This document shows positions 52,353 to 60,308 of a stretch of DNA of 64,000 nucleotides, piece by piece (positions within the stretch are counted from its first letter, which is position 1; each line of letters begins with the position of its first letter). The notes beneath the pieces are model-generated. The model did not search any database. It was not told where the DNA came from and was given only the letters and a program-made list of their open reading frames with translations. The translations under genes were made by a program, and so were the position numbers. The stretch lies in contig JASFYF010000001.1 of NCBI GenBank assembly GCA_030055465.1, forward strand, positions 537,179 to 601,178, in the 5' to 3' direction. Source of the stretch: Candidatus Nezhaarchaeota archaeon (lineage in GTDB: Archaea > Thermoproteota > Methanomethylicia > Nezhaarchaeales > WYZ-LMO8).

Positions 52353-52370
52353 ATAAAAGTATACTTTTAT
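52353..52370. promoter_or_regulatory. Palindromic promoter element of the surface-protein gene
   Basis: ATAAAAGTATACTTTTAT is an 18-bp perfect palindrome. It overlaps the TATA-like boxes of the surface-protein gene (TTATATAAAAG and CTTTTATG on the minus strand) at a distance giving a leader of about 40-50 bases. It can serve as a TATA region in either direction or as an operator. Confidence 0.55.
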
Positions 52371-52579
52371 ATAACAAAATCGCATGTTGATACTTGCGGG
52401 CTTTGGATGAGCTAAGTTAAGCTCTCCTCCAACTCATAATATTCAATACAAGGCTTTCCGCAAAGGCGATGGCCCTGCGCAAAATGCAGGCGCATTTAAA
52501 CTGCCAAGGCTAATTTAAGTGGAAGTCGATAACTTTAAAGGAGGGGGTTTCTCCGTTAAAGAATGGAGGTAATGAAGAG

Positions 52580-53137
52580 GTGAGGGTTCCAGAGGTCAAG
52601 GTTTCAGACGTCATGTCGAGCAGCGTAGTTACCGTGAGGGATGAATATAAGGCTAGAGAAGCAGCTAAGCTGATGAATGAACACGATATAGGCTGCGTGG
52701 TCGTAGTGGATTCGCAAGGTAGACCTGTGGGAATCGTCACGGAGAGGGACCTAGTTTCTAGGGTTATGGCTAAGGGGATGAGCGGCGACGAGGTGACGTG
52801 CAGGGACGTGATGTCCTCGCCGCTCATAACGGTGGAGCCTCGAACCCCGCTTACCCACGCCATGAGCAAGATGGCTAAGCATGGCATTAGGAGGTTGGTA
52901 GTCCTCGAGAGGGATAAGCTGAAAGGTATAGTGACTGAAAGGGACATCTTAAGGGTTGCTCCTGCCCTCATAGAGATACTAGTCTTCAAAAGCGAGGCAG
53001 AAGAGGGGGAGAACTACCTTAAAGAGGTTCAGGCTGGTGAATGCGAGTTCTGCGGAGAGTGGTCGGAAGACCTCAGAGAAGTTAACGGTCACTTCCTATG
53101 CGAGGAGTGTAGAAGTGAGTACTCAGCTCGAGATTAA
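52580..53137 (+). CDS. CBS-pair protein with C-terminal zinc finger
   Basis: A 185-residue protein. Two CBS motifs (about 8-65 and 70-130) hold the usual GIVTERDLVSRV and GIVTERDILRV ends, together forming one Bateman module that binds adenosyl ligands. The C-terminal CEFCGEW and CEECRSEY form a treble-clef-like zinc finger. The GTG start follows AGAGG. It lies divergent from the surface-protein gene. The gap 53138-53340 downstream is between two convergent genes and holds only weak inverted repeats. Confidence 0.83.
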   Translation: MRVPEVKVSDVMSSSVVTVRDEYKAREAAKLMNEHDIGCVVVVDSQGRPVGIVTERDLVSRVMAKGMSGDEVTCRDVMSSPLITVEPRTPLTHAMSKMAKHGIRRLVVLERDKLKGIVTERDILRVAPALIEILVFKSEAEEGENYLKEVQAGECEFCGEWSEDLREVNGHFLCEECRSEYSARD

Positions 53138-53340
53138 CCTCAGATAACTCAGCGGTTGAAGTCGGCTCCTGGAGAAGGCGTGAGCTCTGAGTTTTAAGCA
53201 GAATCCGAAGGGCTTTACCGTTGCATGCCGTGTTGGGTTCGCCGCGTGACTCAGGCGGTTAAATGCAAGAAACCTCGCGGCTGCCCCGTAAAATCTTTAA
53301 TGAGCTTTTAAAGTGGCTTTGAAGCCTAAGGGCTCCCGCT

Positions 53341-54081
53341 TCAGTCTACTAAGCCTTCCTCCGTTAAGGAGAAGAGCACCTCACCTTCGGGGTGAATCGG
53401 GGAGGCCTCAATACGGCATATCCTCTTGTTCATGGGTCCCTTTATGAGCCTCAACCGCACCGCTGAGACCTCGAATGCCTGATGTGATACTGGCAGCAGC
53501 AGCTCCTTGCCGGTGGACTTCACTAAGTGGACGTTGTCCGTGACGAGCACGGCCACATTGCGCTTTAAGGCGTAGCGCTGGAGCTGCTTAACGTGAGCTG
53601 AAAGGGTCCTCTGCATCTCCACGACCGCTACACCGTATTCTCCCCTTGCGAGGGTTGAGATTGAGTCGATTATCAGTAAATCATGGGGTGAAGCCGCGTA
53701 GAGGTTGTCGAGGAGCTCTATCAATCGATACTGGTCCTCGAAGGCTGACGGCTTATAGTAGAGAAGCCTAGAGAGGAGGGCTTTCTGCTCTAAATTCTTG
53801 AACCTGCACGCCATGCTAATGAGCCTGGAAGGAGAGAAGGAGAGGTCCACATCGACGTAAACGGCGTACCTGTCCTCTTGAGTGGCCAGCTGGTGGGCCG
53901 CAACTTGATGGCATAGTTGCGTCTTTCCGGAGGATCTTTCACCGTAAACCAGCGTTACGTGCGATGATGGGAGGCCGCCGCCTAAGGCCACATCAAGGGG
54001 GGTGCAGCCCGTGGCGATGCAGCGTATTCCCCTCCAAAGCCGTCTCAGCCCACGCATATCCATTAGACGCCAGTCCAACAT
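53341..54081 (-). CDS. RecA-superfamily ATPase, RadB-like
   Basis: About 246 residues. ATGCTPLDVALGGGLPSSHVTLVYG leads into a Walker A loop with GERSSGKT, followed by YVDVDLSFSPSRL, then a Walker B-like LLIIDSISTL and VAVLVTDNVHLV. The size, with no N-terminal HhH domain, fits the RadB/RAD51-paralogue group that assists RadA. I place the start at the ATG at 54081, because a TATA-like GTTTAATAC about 50 bases upstream and the family start agree with it better than longer frames. Confidence 0.8.
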   Translation of the reverse strand: MLDWRLMDMRGLRRLWRGIRCIATGCTPLDVALGGGLPSSHVTLVYGERSSGKTQLCHQVAAHQLATQEDRYAVYVDVDLSFSPSRLISMACRFKNLEQKALLSRLLYYKPSAFEDQYRLIELLDNLYAASPHDLLIIDSISTLARGEYGVAVVEMQRTLSAHVKQLQRYALKRNVAVLVTDNVHLVKSTGKELLLPVSHQAFEVSAVRLRLIKGPMNKRICRIEASPIHPEGEVLFSLTEEGLVD

Positions 54082-54175
54082 TGTCGCGACCAGCCTACCG
54101 GCCTGAAGCCCCAGGGCCAACGGCCGAGTATTAAACCTCCTCCATTATAGTATGCACAACCTTCTAGAGGACGCT

Positions 54176-54601
54176 TCATTCTCCGAGAACTTCCACCATA
54201 ATCCTCCGCCTCCTCGGTCCATCCATCTCCAAGAAGAATATGGACTGCCACGTCCCCCTAAACACCCTCCCGTCCTTCACGGGGAAGATCCTGGAAGAAG
54301 ACGAGAACGCTGAGGCTAAGTGCGCAGATGCGTTGTCGTCAATCATATTGTGCTTCCACCCTCCATTGTGGGGGAACACCTCCTCGATCCACTTGACCAC
54401 GTCTGATCTCAACCCCTCTTCGTCCTCGTTTACGATTATCGCGGCGGTGGCATGAGGGGCGAAGACCAAGCATAACCCGTTCATGATATTGCTATCGCCC
54501 ACAACCTCTTCAACCATCTTGGTTATGTCTAGGAGCTCAACCCTCTTAGTCGTTGAGAGCTCGAGAAGCCGGAAGTGAGCCTTCACTTGAGGCCCCTCCA
54601 C
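54176..54601 (-). CDS. YjbQ family protein (UPF0047)
   Basis: A 141-residue protein. HATAAIIVNEDEEGLRSD near residue 50, then HNMIDDNASAHLASA near 82, and the RVFRGTWQSIFFLEMDGPR stretch near 110 are the YjbQ signature, with the conserved histidines intact. Some members act as promiscuous secondary thiamine-phosphate synthases. The biological role is not settled. The gene is alone; a TATA-like TTTAAGTGAG flanks its 5' side on the opposite strand. Confidence 0.88.
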   Translation of the reverse strand: MEGPQVKAHFRLLELSTTKRVELLDITKMVEEVVGDSNIMNGLCLVFAPHATAAIIVNEDEEGLRSDVVKWIEEVFPHNGGWKHNMIDDNASAHLASAFSSSSRIFPVKDGRVFRGTWQSIFFLEMDGPRRRRIMVEVLGE

Positions 54602-54801
54602 CTTTATTTTCGCGCTTCCGTCTTTAAGTGAGTTGTGCCCTCGCGGGGCTATTTAGATTTCACAAACTTTCATGGCGCTTGATGCCAAGTCATACCGTCA
54701 ACAGTTAAGCCTGAAGCCCCTTCGATGCGGTTTAAACTGCCTTAGCTTAAGGCTTCATCTCCAAGTTGCTGACTCCTTCCAGGAGCTAACGTTGCGAGAA
54801 G

Positions 54802-54808
54802 GCTTTAT
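54802..54808 (+). promoter_or_regulatory. TATA box of the leaderless four-CBS gene
   Basis: GCTTTATC is centred about 28 bases before the ATG at 54833. No ribosome site precedes that codon, so the mRNA is predicted to start at or within 2 bases of the ATG. Confidence 0.55.
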
Positions 54809-54832
54809 CTTGCCATTCACTACACTAATAGT

Positions 54833-55756
54833 ATGGGCTTTCGAGGTAAAGGAAGGAGGCTTGAGGCTAGGTTCCTGAGAAGCGACGGCACTCCGAGCTT
54901 CTCCTCCAAGATATACGAAAAGCCGGGCGAAGTAGGAGTTATAGCTAGGAAGCCCGTCGTCACGGCCACCTCAACAACCCCTGTGATAGAGGCATTAAAG
55001 GTTATGGCAAGTAGGGGCTTCAGGAGGTTGCCGGTCACGTCCCCTGGAGGCAAGCTCTTAGGGATTGTTACGGCGATGGACTTCATGAACTACTTCGGGG
55101 GAGGCGATAAGTTCGAACTCATAGCCAATAAGAGGAGCTACAAGCTATACGCGGCTTTAAACGAGCCGCTCAACTCCATAATGACTAGGGAGGTCGTCAA
55201 AGCCGGGGTTGACGAGACCTTCATAGACGTGCTCGCGAGGATGGTGAAGTACAACGTTGGGGCGATCCCCATAGTTACCAGGGAGGATAAGGTGTTCGGA
55301 ATAATAACCGAGAGGGACGTGGTGAACCACCTAGCCGAGAAGATAACGGGTAAAAGCGTCGGCGAAGTCATGAGCAGCGATGTTGTTACCGCGAAGAGTG
55401 ATAACACGCTTGAGGAAGCATTGAAGAGCATGGTCTCCAACGGCTTTAGGAGGCTACCCGTAACCGATGATGGGGAGCTCAAGGGGATCCTTGTAGCGAT
55501 GGACGTTATAAGGTTCCTAGGCTCCAGAAAACTATTCGATACCGCTGCGAGCGACGACATACGCGAAGTACTGAAGGTTAGGATAGACAAGCTCATGACG
55601 AGCAATGTAGTGACCATAAGCCCGGATAGGGATATAGGTGAGGCCGCAGATCTGATGCGGAGAACCGATAGGGGTTCGCTCCTAGTAGTCGAAAACGGTG
55701 AGCTCGTAGGAATAATAACTGAAAGGGATTTACTGTTGGCAATAGCTTTGGAGTAA
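54833..55756 (+). CDS. Four-CBS-domain protein
   Basis: A 307-residue protein made of four CBS motifs: about 38-95, 112-168, 174-230 and 248-305. The last residues of each read GIVTAMDF, GIITERDVV, GILVAMDVI and GIITERDLL. Two Bateman modules would form one adenine-nucleotide-sensing disc. A basic N-terminal 30 residues precede the first domain. It appears leaderless with a nearby TATA box. No catalytic partner domain is attached; archaeal stand-alone CBS proteins are probably energy sensors. Confidence 0.88.
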   Translation: MGFRGKGRRLEARFLRSDGTPSFSSKIYEKPGEVGVIARKPVVTATSTTPVIEALKVMASRGFRRLPVTSPGGKLLGIVTAMDFMNYFGGGDKFELIANKRSYKLYAALNEPLNSIMTREVVKAGVDETFIDVLARMVKYNVGAIPIVTREDKVFGIITERDVVNHLAEKITGKSVGEVMSSDVVTAKSDNTLEEALKSMVSNGFRRLPVTDDGELKGILVAMDVIRFLGSRKLFDTAASDDIREVLKVRIDKLMTSNVVTISPDRDIGEAADLMRRTDRGSLLVVENGELVGIITERDLLLAIALE

Positions 55757-55820
55757 CCCCTATCCAACCCTTTGCTTACACCTTAAAGCAGAGCGTTAAG
55801 CCTACGCCGTCCCCCTACCC

Positions 55821-57674
55821 TTACGATGTCGATATGGCACCTCTGGGACACACGGATTCGCATAGGCTGCAGCCTGTGCAAAGATCTTCCTCTATCAACA
55901 CCCTACCCTCCTTGAGGGCTAAGGCTGGACAGCCGGTGAGCCTTATGCACGCTGTACATCCGGAGCAGAGCTCACCGTTAACCCTCCTCTTGGCCAGCTT
56001 AACTTTTCCTTGCCTGTGTTCCCTGAGAAGCGTTAAAGCACACTTGCGCCTGGCAACTACGACCGCCGGCCCTAAACCCCTTTGAGCATGCTCTATCGCT
56101 TGAGCGATGCACTCCATGGTTGCTTCGAGGTCGTACGGGTCGGCAACCCTGCAGAACTCAACTCCGCAGGCTTTAGCTAAATCCTCCGGTAAAACTCGCT
56201 TAACCCTTTGCCCCATAGCGTTGACGCCCGTCACCGGGTCGGGTTGTCCACCGGTCATCGCTGTAAGGCCGTTATCCAGGATCACCAAGACGAAGCTTGA
56301 GGAGTTATGGACGGCGTTTATTAAGGCGGGTATGCAAGCGTGGAAGAACGTGGAGTCGCCAACCGTTGCAACAACAAGTTTCCCGCTGAACTTGGCCAGC
56401 CCGCAAGCCAACCCGACGCCCGCACCCATGCATATCGTTGTGTCGACAGCCTCAAGCGGTGGGTAGTATCCGAGGGTGTAGCACCCGATGTCGCTTGGGT
56501 AGACGGCTTCAACGTTCATCCTCTTCACGGCGGCCTTTATGGCGTAAAAGGTGCTCCTGTGGGGGCAGCCGGCGCAGAGCACAGGTGGCCTGGGAAGGGC
56601 AGCGCGGACTTTAGTTGTGGTTCCTAGGGGGGTTGCCGGGCTTAAGCCTAGGAAAGACGTGAGGCCGCGCAGCACCCTTTCAGGGGTCAGCTCGCCGGCT
56701 AAAGGTATGAGGTCCTTCCCGTGGATGCTGACTTCAAAGTTCATGTCGTGGCATAGAGCTTTCACCTGCACCTCCACGAAGGGCTCAAGCTCCTCGACCA
56801 CTAGGACCTTCTCCTTGTCCTCTAGGAAGCTTGAGATCGTCTTACGTGGAAGAGGGTAAACCGTTAGCAGTTTCAACACTGAAACCGACCCACGCAGGCC
56901 TAGCGCCTCTAAGGCTTCGTACACATAGGCGGAGGCGAGGCCGCAGGCTATTACGCCCACCCTCGATGAGCCCTCAACAGCGTTGAGGTTCGACGAGTTG
57001 AACGATTCTTCAACTGCCCTCAGCCTATTAACAGCTTCGAGCCTCATCCGCCTTGCGTTGTGCGGTAGGCAAACAAACTTCTCAGGGTTCCTATCGAAGG
57101 TTCCAATCCTCCTGGGCGCTTTTAGGGGGCCAAGCTTGACGGGACCCCTCGCGTGGCTGAGCCTAGTCGTGGTCCTTAGGATCACGGGTACACCGTGAAG
57201 CTCGGAGAGCTCCAACGCGTAGACCGCTATGTCCTTAGCCTCCTGCGGGGTGCTCGGCTCCACCACCGGTACGTAGGCGTGAAGTCCGTATACCCTGTTG
57301 TCTTGTTCGTTCTGCGAGCTGTGGCAGTCGGGGTCGTCCGCCGACACAATGAGAAAGCCCCCTCTCACGCCAGTGTAAGCCGACGAGAATAGCGCATCGG
57401 AGGCGACGTTGAGCCCAACGTGCTTCATGGCTGCCAAGGATCTAAGCCCACAGTAGGATGCTGCTAACGTCACCTCGAAGGCGACCTTCTCGTTAGTGCT
57501 CCACTCGACGTATAGCCCGTGCTCACCAGCCATAGAGGCCAAGGTTTCAACAATCTCGGTTGAAGGCGTTCCAGGGTATGCTGCAGCTACTTGAACTCCT
57601 CCTTCTATGGCTCCCCTGGCTATAGCCTCATTGCCGAGCATCAACAGGATAGCCGGCTTATCGTTGGAACTCAT
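55821..57674 (-). CDS. iorA: Indolepyruvate ferredoxin oxidoreductase, alpha subunit
   Basis: A 617-residue TPP enzyme. The pyrimidine-binding N-domain starts LLMLGNEAIARGAIEGGVQVAAAYPGTPSTEI. The TPP-binding core has the GDSTFFHACIPALINAVHN block near residue 430. A ferredoxin-like tail carries two CxxCxxC-type sets, CSGCTACI and CTGCSLCESVCP. It oxidatively decarboxylates aryl pyruvates, giving acyl-CoA and reduced ferredoxin. The gamma-domain partner IorB is not adjacent in this window. The neighbouring CCG Fe-S protein is 117 bases upstream on the same strand. Confidence 0.93.
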   Translation of the reverse strand: MSSNDKPAILLMLGNEAIARGAIEGGVQVAAAYPGTPSTEIVETLASMAGEHGLYVEWSTNEKVAFEVTLAASYCGLRSLAAMKHVGLNVASDALFSSAYTGVRGGFLIVSADDPDCHSSQNEQDNRVYGLHAYVPVVEPSTPQEAKDIAVYALELSELHGVPVILRTTTRLSHARGPVKLGPLKAPRRIGTFDRNPEKFVCLPHNARRMRLEAVNRLRAVEESFNSSNLNAVEGSSRVGVIACGLASAYVYEALEALGLRGSVSVLKLLTVYPLPRKTISSFLEDKEKVLVVEELEPFVEVQVKALCHDMNFEVSIHGKDLIPLAGELTPERVLRGLTSFLGLSPATPLGTTTKVRAALPRPPVLCAGCPHRSTFYAIKAAVKRMNVEAVYPSDIGCYTLGYYPPLEAVDTTICMGAGVGLACGLAKFSGKLVVATVGDSTFFHACIPALINAVHNSSSFVLVILDNGLTAMTGGQPDPVTGVNAMGQRVKRVLPEDLAKACGVEFCRVADPYDLEATMECIAQAIEHAQRGLGPAVVVARRKCALTLLREHRQGKVKLAKRRVNGELCSGCTACIRLTGCPALALKEGRVLIEEDLCTGCSLCESVCPRGAISTS

Positions 57675-57790
57675 GTCCGCATCCCTTATCCACCTAACGT
57701 TGAGGCTCCGAGAATTAAATGTACCTTTTCCAGGAACGCTTTAATTTTGGGGCCTCCTGCCTTTCACGGCTAGGGCCCGAGGATTATCAT

Positions 57791-58864
57791 TCAAGTCAAC
57801 GCTTCAACGACGTCGAGCACCTCTACGCGCAGGCCATAGCGCTTCGCGGCCTCTTTGAAGTTTAGCTCGCAGAAGGGACATGAAGTGACGAGCCTGTTGA
57901 CTCCGAGCAGCTGGAGTTCCCTTAACCTGTTAAAGGCTATTTGCTGGGCTAACCCTCTGAACGCCGACGTCAAGCCTCCTCCTCCACCACAGCAGGAGGC
58001 TTTCTCCCTGTTCTCCTTGAACTCCAAGAGCTCTAGCCCAGCGTGCTCTGCGAGCAGGATTCTAGGCTCATCGTATAGGTTGGAGTGCCTGCCCAAGTGA
58101 CATGGATCGTGGTATACAGCTTTTGCTTGTCGAAGAAGCTTGCGCCGGCCCTTTGAGGCTTCACATAGGAAGCTACTGATGTGCTTGACTTTGACCTTCC
58201 CGAGCTTGTAGTGCTTAGAAAGCGTGGAGTAGCAGCCCGCACACGTAACTACGAGTTCCTCGATTCTGGAGGAAGCGACGAGCTCCTCAAGCTTTTTCTT
58301 AGCGCTGTTGAAGAGCTCCGTTGCCCCTATCCTCTTGGCTATCCCGCCACAGCAGCCGTAGACTACGGCTAGGTCTCCGCCTAAGGCTTCTCTAAGATGC
58401 TCCACAGCTCTTTCAGCTACCCCTGGTAGCTTGAGCTGCGCCGTGCAGCCCGGAAAGTAGGCAACGCCGCAATCGCCTACGATGCTGCTGCCCAACACCA
58501 CATCATCGGAGTAGGGGTGGCCTTTAGCGGCTAAGTTTGCCAGGAGGTTTTCGTGCGCTGGATGGTAGCCCATAGCCGAGGCAATGTCCCTTCTAAGGGC
58601 TTCAACGAACTCCAAGGTTCTGACGCCAGGTGGGCATACAAGCTCGCAGAGGCCGCAGAGGGAGCACGAGAAGAGCGACTCGTGGAGGAGGGGGGTTCTA
58701 CCTATGATGCCTCTAAGCGCGCTGTAAGCCGTTATCAGCCTACCCCTCATGGAGTAGAGGGTTAAGTTCTTCACGGAGTAAACCGGGCACGCCGAGAGAC
58801 AAACGCCGCACCTACTTATAATGCATTTGGCTGCTTCACTTGCTATATGCTCCGTAGAGCTCAA
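57791..58864 (-). CDS. CCG-domain Fe-S protein, HdrD/GlpC-like
   Basis: A 357-residue protein. The N-terminal part has two 4Fe-4S sets, CIISRCGVCLSACPVY and CSLCGLCELVCPPG. Two CCG domains follow, with YGCCGG near residue 165 and a terminal KASCCGGGGG near 290, the cluster-binding motifs of heterodisulfide reductase D and glycolate/lactate oxidase Fe-S subunits. No flavoprotein dehydrogenase partner gene is seen nearby. It may pass electrons with the IorA protein encoded downstream, but that is inference. Confidence 0.85.
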   Translation of the reverse strand: MSSTEHIASEAAKCIISRCGVCLSACPVYSVKNLTLYSMRGRLITAYSALRGIIGRTPLLHESLFSCSLCGLCELVCPPGVRTLEFVEALRRDIASAMGYHPAHENLLANLAAKGHPYSDDVVLGSSIVGDCGVAYFPGCTAQLKLPGVAERAVEHLREALGGDLAVVYGCCGGIAKRIGATELFNSAKKKLEELVASSRIEELVVTCAGCYSTLSKHYKLGKVKVKHISSFLCEASKGRRKLLRQAKAVYHDPCHLGRHSNLYDEPRILLAEHAGLELLEFKENREKASCCGGGGGLTSAFRGLAQQIAFNRLRELQLLGVNRLVTSCPFCELNFKEAAKRYGLRVEVLDVVEALT

Positions 58865-58961
58865 ACCCCACCTTAGAAGTGGCCGAGGAACCGCGATATT
58901 AACCTAACTACTTGAGGCTTCCCGAGAAATTCGAAATAAAAAGAGAGGATTTATACGTCTA

Positions 58962-59102
58962 TCATTTAACGCCTGCCCTGAAGAAGTGGCCGTTGGGGCA
59001 CTTAAACAAGCCTATGGTTACGGGCTTCCTGCCCTTTGGAGCTAGGGTCCACGTCTTGGTGGGAGCAGCCACTTCAGCACCGCACTTTGGGCATTTAGCC
59101 AT
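58962..59102 (-). CDS. Small zinc-ribbon protein with a Cren7-like core
   Basis: A 46-residue protein. Two cysteines in CPKCG at 4-7 and a CPNGH pair at 35-39 can bind zinc. The middle, [19 protein letters not shown], strongly resembles the DNA-binding beta-sheet core of crenarchaeal Cren7, and the protein ends FFRAGVK. A GGTGA ribosome site is 9 bases before the ATG, and a TTTATAAAAA TATA box about 40 bases upstream. It probably binds chromosomal DNA as an abundant small protein. It may instead belong to a related zinc-ribbon family. Confidence 0.78.
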   Translation of the reverse strand: MAKCPKCGAEVAAPTKTWTLAPKGRKPVTIGLFKCPNGHFFRAGVK

Positions 59103-59505
59103 ATTTTTTCACCGTTCTTAAATGGAGAAGATGTTTTTATAAACGTTGCTCTATGATGTTTATGCTGGCATCTCTGAGCTTTGAAGTTTTTGATTTTTAA
59201 ATTTTCGTTTTTTATAAGATTTTTTTACAATTTTTCCATTCAAAAAATGCTTTTTTGAAATAAAAAACTTGTTAAAATGATTTTTTTATTTCAAAGTTCT
59301 TTAATTAATCCATTTTTCTTTAAAAGAGCGTTTTGAAGTGAAGTGCACGGCGTCCATTTCCTTCATTTCGTTAATAGCCTAGATAGCGCCCGTTTACTCG
59401 GGGATCGTGAGCTTCGTTGAAGGCGATTGAATGCGTTGATTAATGTGTATTTCGACAGTAGCCTAGCATGTTTTACATTGAATGGCCCGCAAATGGTCTT
59501 TATCT
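59103..59505. other. AT-rich 400-bp intergenic region
   Basis: No gene is visible. The stretch from about 59190 to 59330 is extremely rich in T and A runs, unlike anything else in this GC-balanced window. It contains a 14-bp perfect inverted repeat, TTTGAAATAAAAAA (59254-59267) against TTTTTTATTTCAAA (59282-59295), with a 14-base spacer. The part nearest the Cren7-like gene holds its promoter. The remaining 150 bases, next to UMP kinase, look unstructured. Possible uses include an origin, a centromere-like site or strong transcription termination; none is proven. Confidence 0.6.
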
Positions 59506-60222
59506 TCAGCGTTGAACGGTATTTTTTTCGGAACTGATGATGGTCCCTACGTCTGCGCCCTCCACGGCTCGCCTGACGTTTAACGGTTCAAGGCCGTTTA
59601 CAACGTGTACAACCAGCTTCGACCTCGAGACCACTTGAAGTGCGACGCCGTCTAGAAGCTTGTAGCTTCCCGGTTCGCCTTCAAGTTTAAGCAGATTAGC
59701 CACGTCGCCCACCGATATCCTCTTCAACAGCCTCGCGCTGGGATTCTTCTTGGGGTCATCCGTGTAGACGCCGTCGACGTCTGTTGCCACTATCAGCTTG
59801 CTTGCGTTTACTGCCTCAGCGAGCAGTGCAGCTACGGCCGTGGTGGACTGTCCTGGGCTTAGTCCCCCCAGCACGTAGAGTTCATCATCGAACCACTTAA
59901 CCGAGGACACGTCGCTAACGAAGGTTGCGTTAACCCCCTTGCTCTGCAACCCGTAGGCTAACAGCTTCGCGTTAACCCTCGCGGTTTCGATGCCTATGGC
60001 GTCCTGAATGACCTTTGAGGCTCCAAGTCCTTGGAGGAAGGTAATGTAAAACCTAGCAAGCGCGCCGCCGCCCACAACCACGTGGAGCTTGAAGCCCTTA
60101 CACCACAGTTCAGATATCAAGTCAACGTAGCTGGATAGTATGTTGCCGTTTAAACGCCCCAGCTCATCCATGATTACGTGGCCGCCAAGCTTCAACACGT
60201 AGACGCTCATTTTCTTCAACAT
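59506..60222 (-). CDS. pyrH: UMP kinase
   Basis: A 238-residue amino-acid-kinase fold. KLGGHV near residue 11, HVVVGGGALARFYI near 46, VATDVDGVYTDDPKKNP near 144, and a C-terminal GTIIS end are typical of archaeal UMP kinase, which phosphorylates UMP to UDP. The GGGALAR loop and DGVYT-DDPK nucleotide-binding region are intact. Possible start codons are the ATG at 60222 and an in-frame ATG 12 bases on. The pyrimidine genes pyrB, pyrI and pyrC lie elsewhere in this window. Confidence 0.92.
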   Translation of the reverse strand: MLKKMSVYVLKLGGHVIMDELGRLNGNILSSYVDLISELWCKGFKLHVVVGGGALARFYITFLQGLGASKVIQDAIGIETARVNAKLLAYGLQSKGVNATFVSDVSSVKWFDDELYVLGGLSPGQSTTAVAALLAEAVNASKLIVATDVDGVYTDDPKKNPSARLLKRISVGDVANLLKLEGEPGSYKLLDGVALQVVSRSKLVVHVVNGLEPLNVRRAVEGADVGTIISSEKNTVQR

Positions 60223-60308
60223 TTCTTCAGCGCTCTTTCCGTATTAAGTTTAGCTGCATCCCCCATCAAGCATCCATGGCTGCCACATTCAGCGGCTATA
60301 AATGAGTT

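Noticed and set aside
53138-53340. Possible small RNA between two convergent genes
   Set aside because: GCCGCG/CGCGGC and TTGCAT/ATGCAA pairings exist, but they compete with each other and no clear promoter precedes them; not strong enough to list.
58912-59121. A 69-codon + strand frame opposite the Cren7-like gene
   Set aside because: The minus strand reading has a ribosome site, a TATA box and a recognisable protein core; the + strand frame has none.
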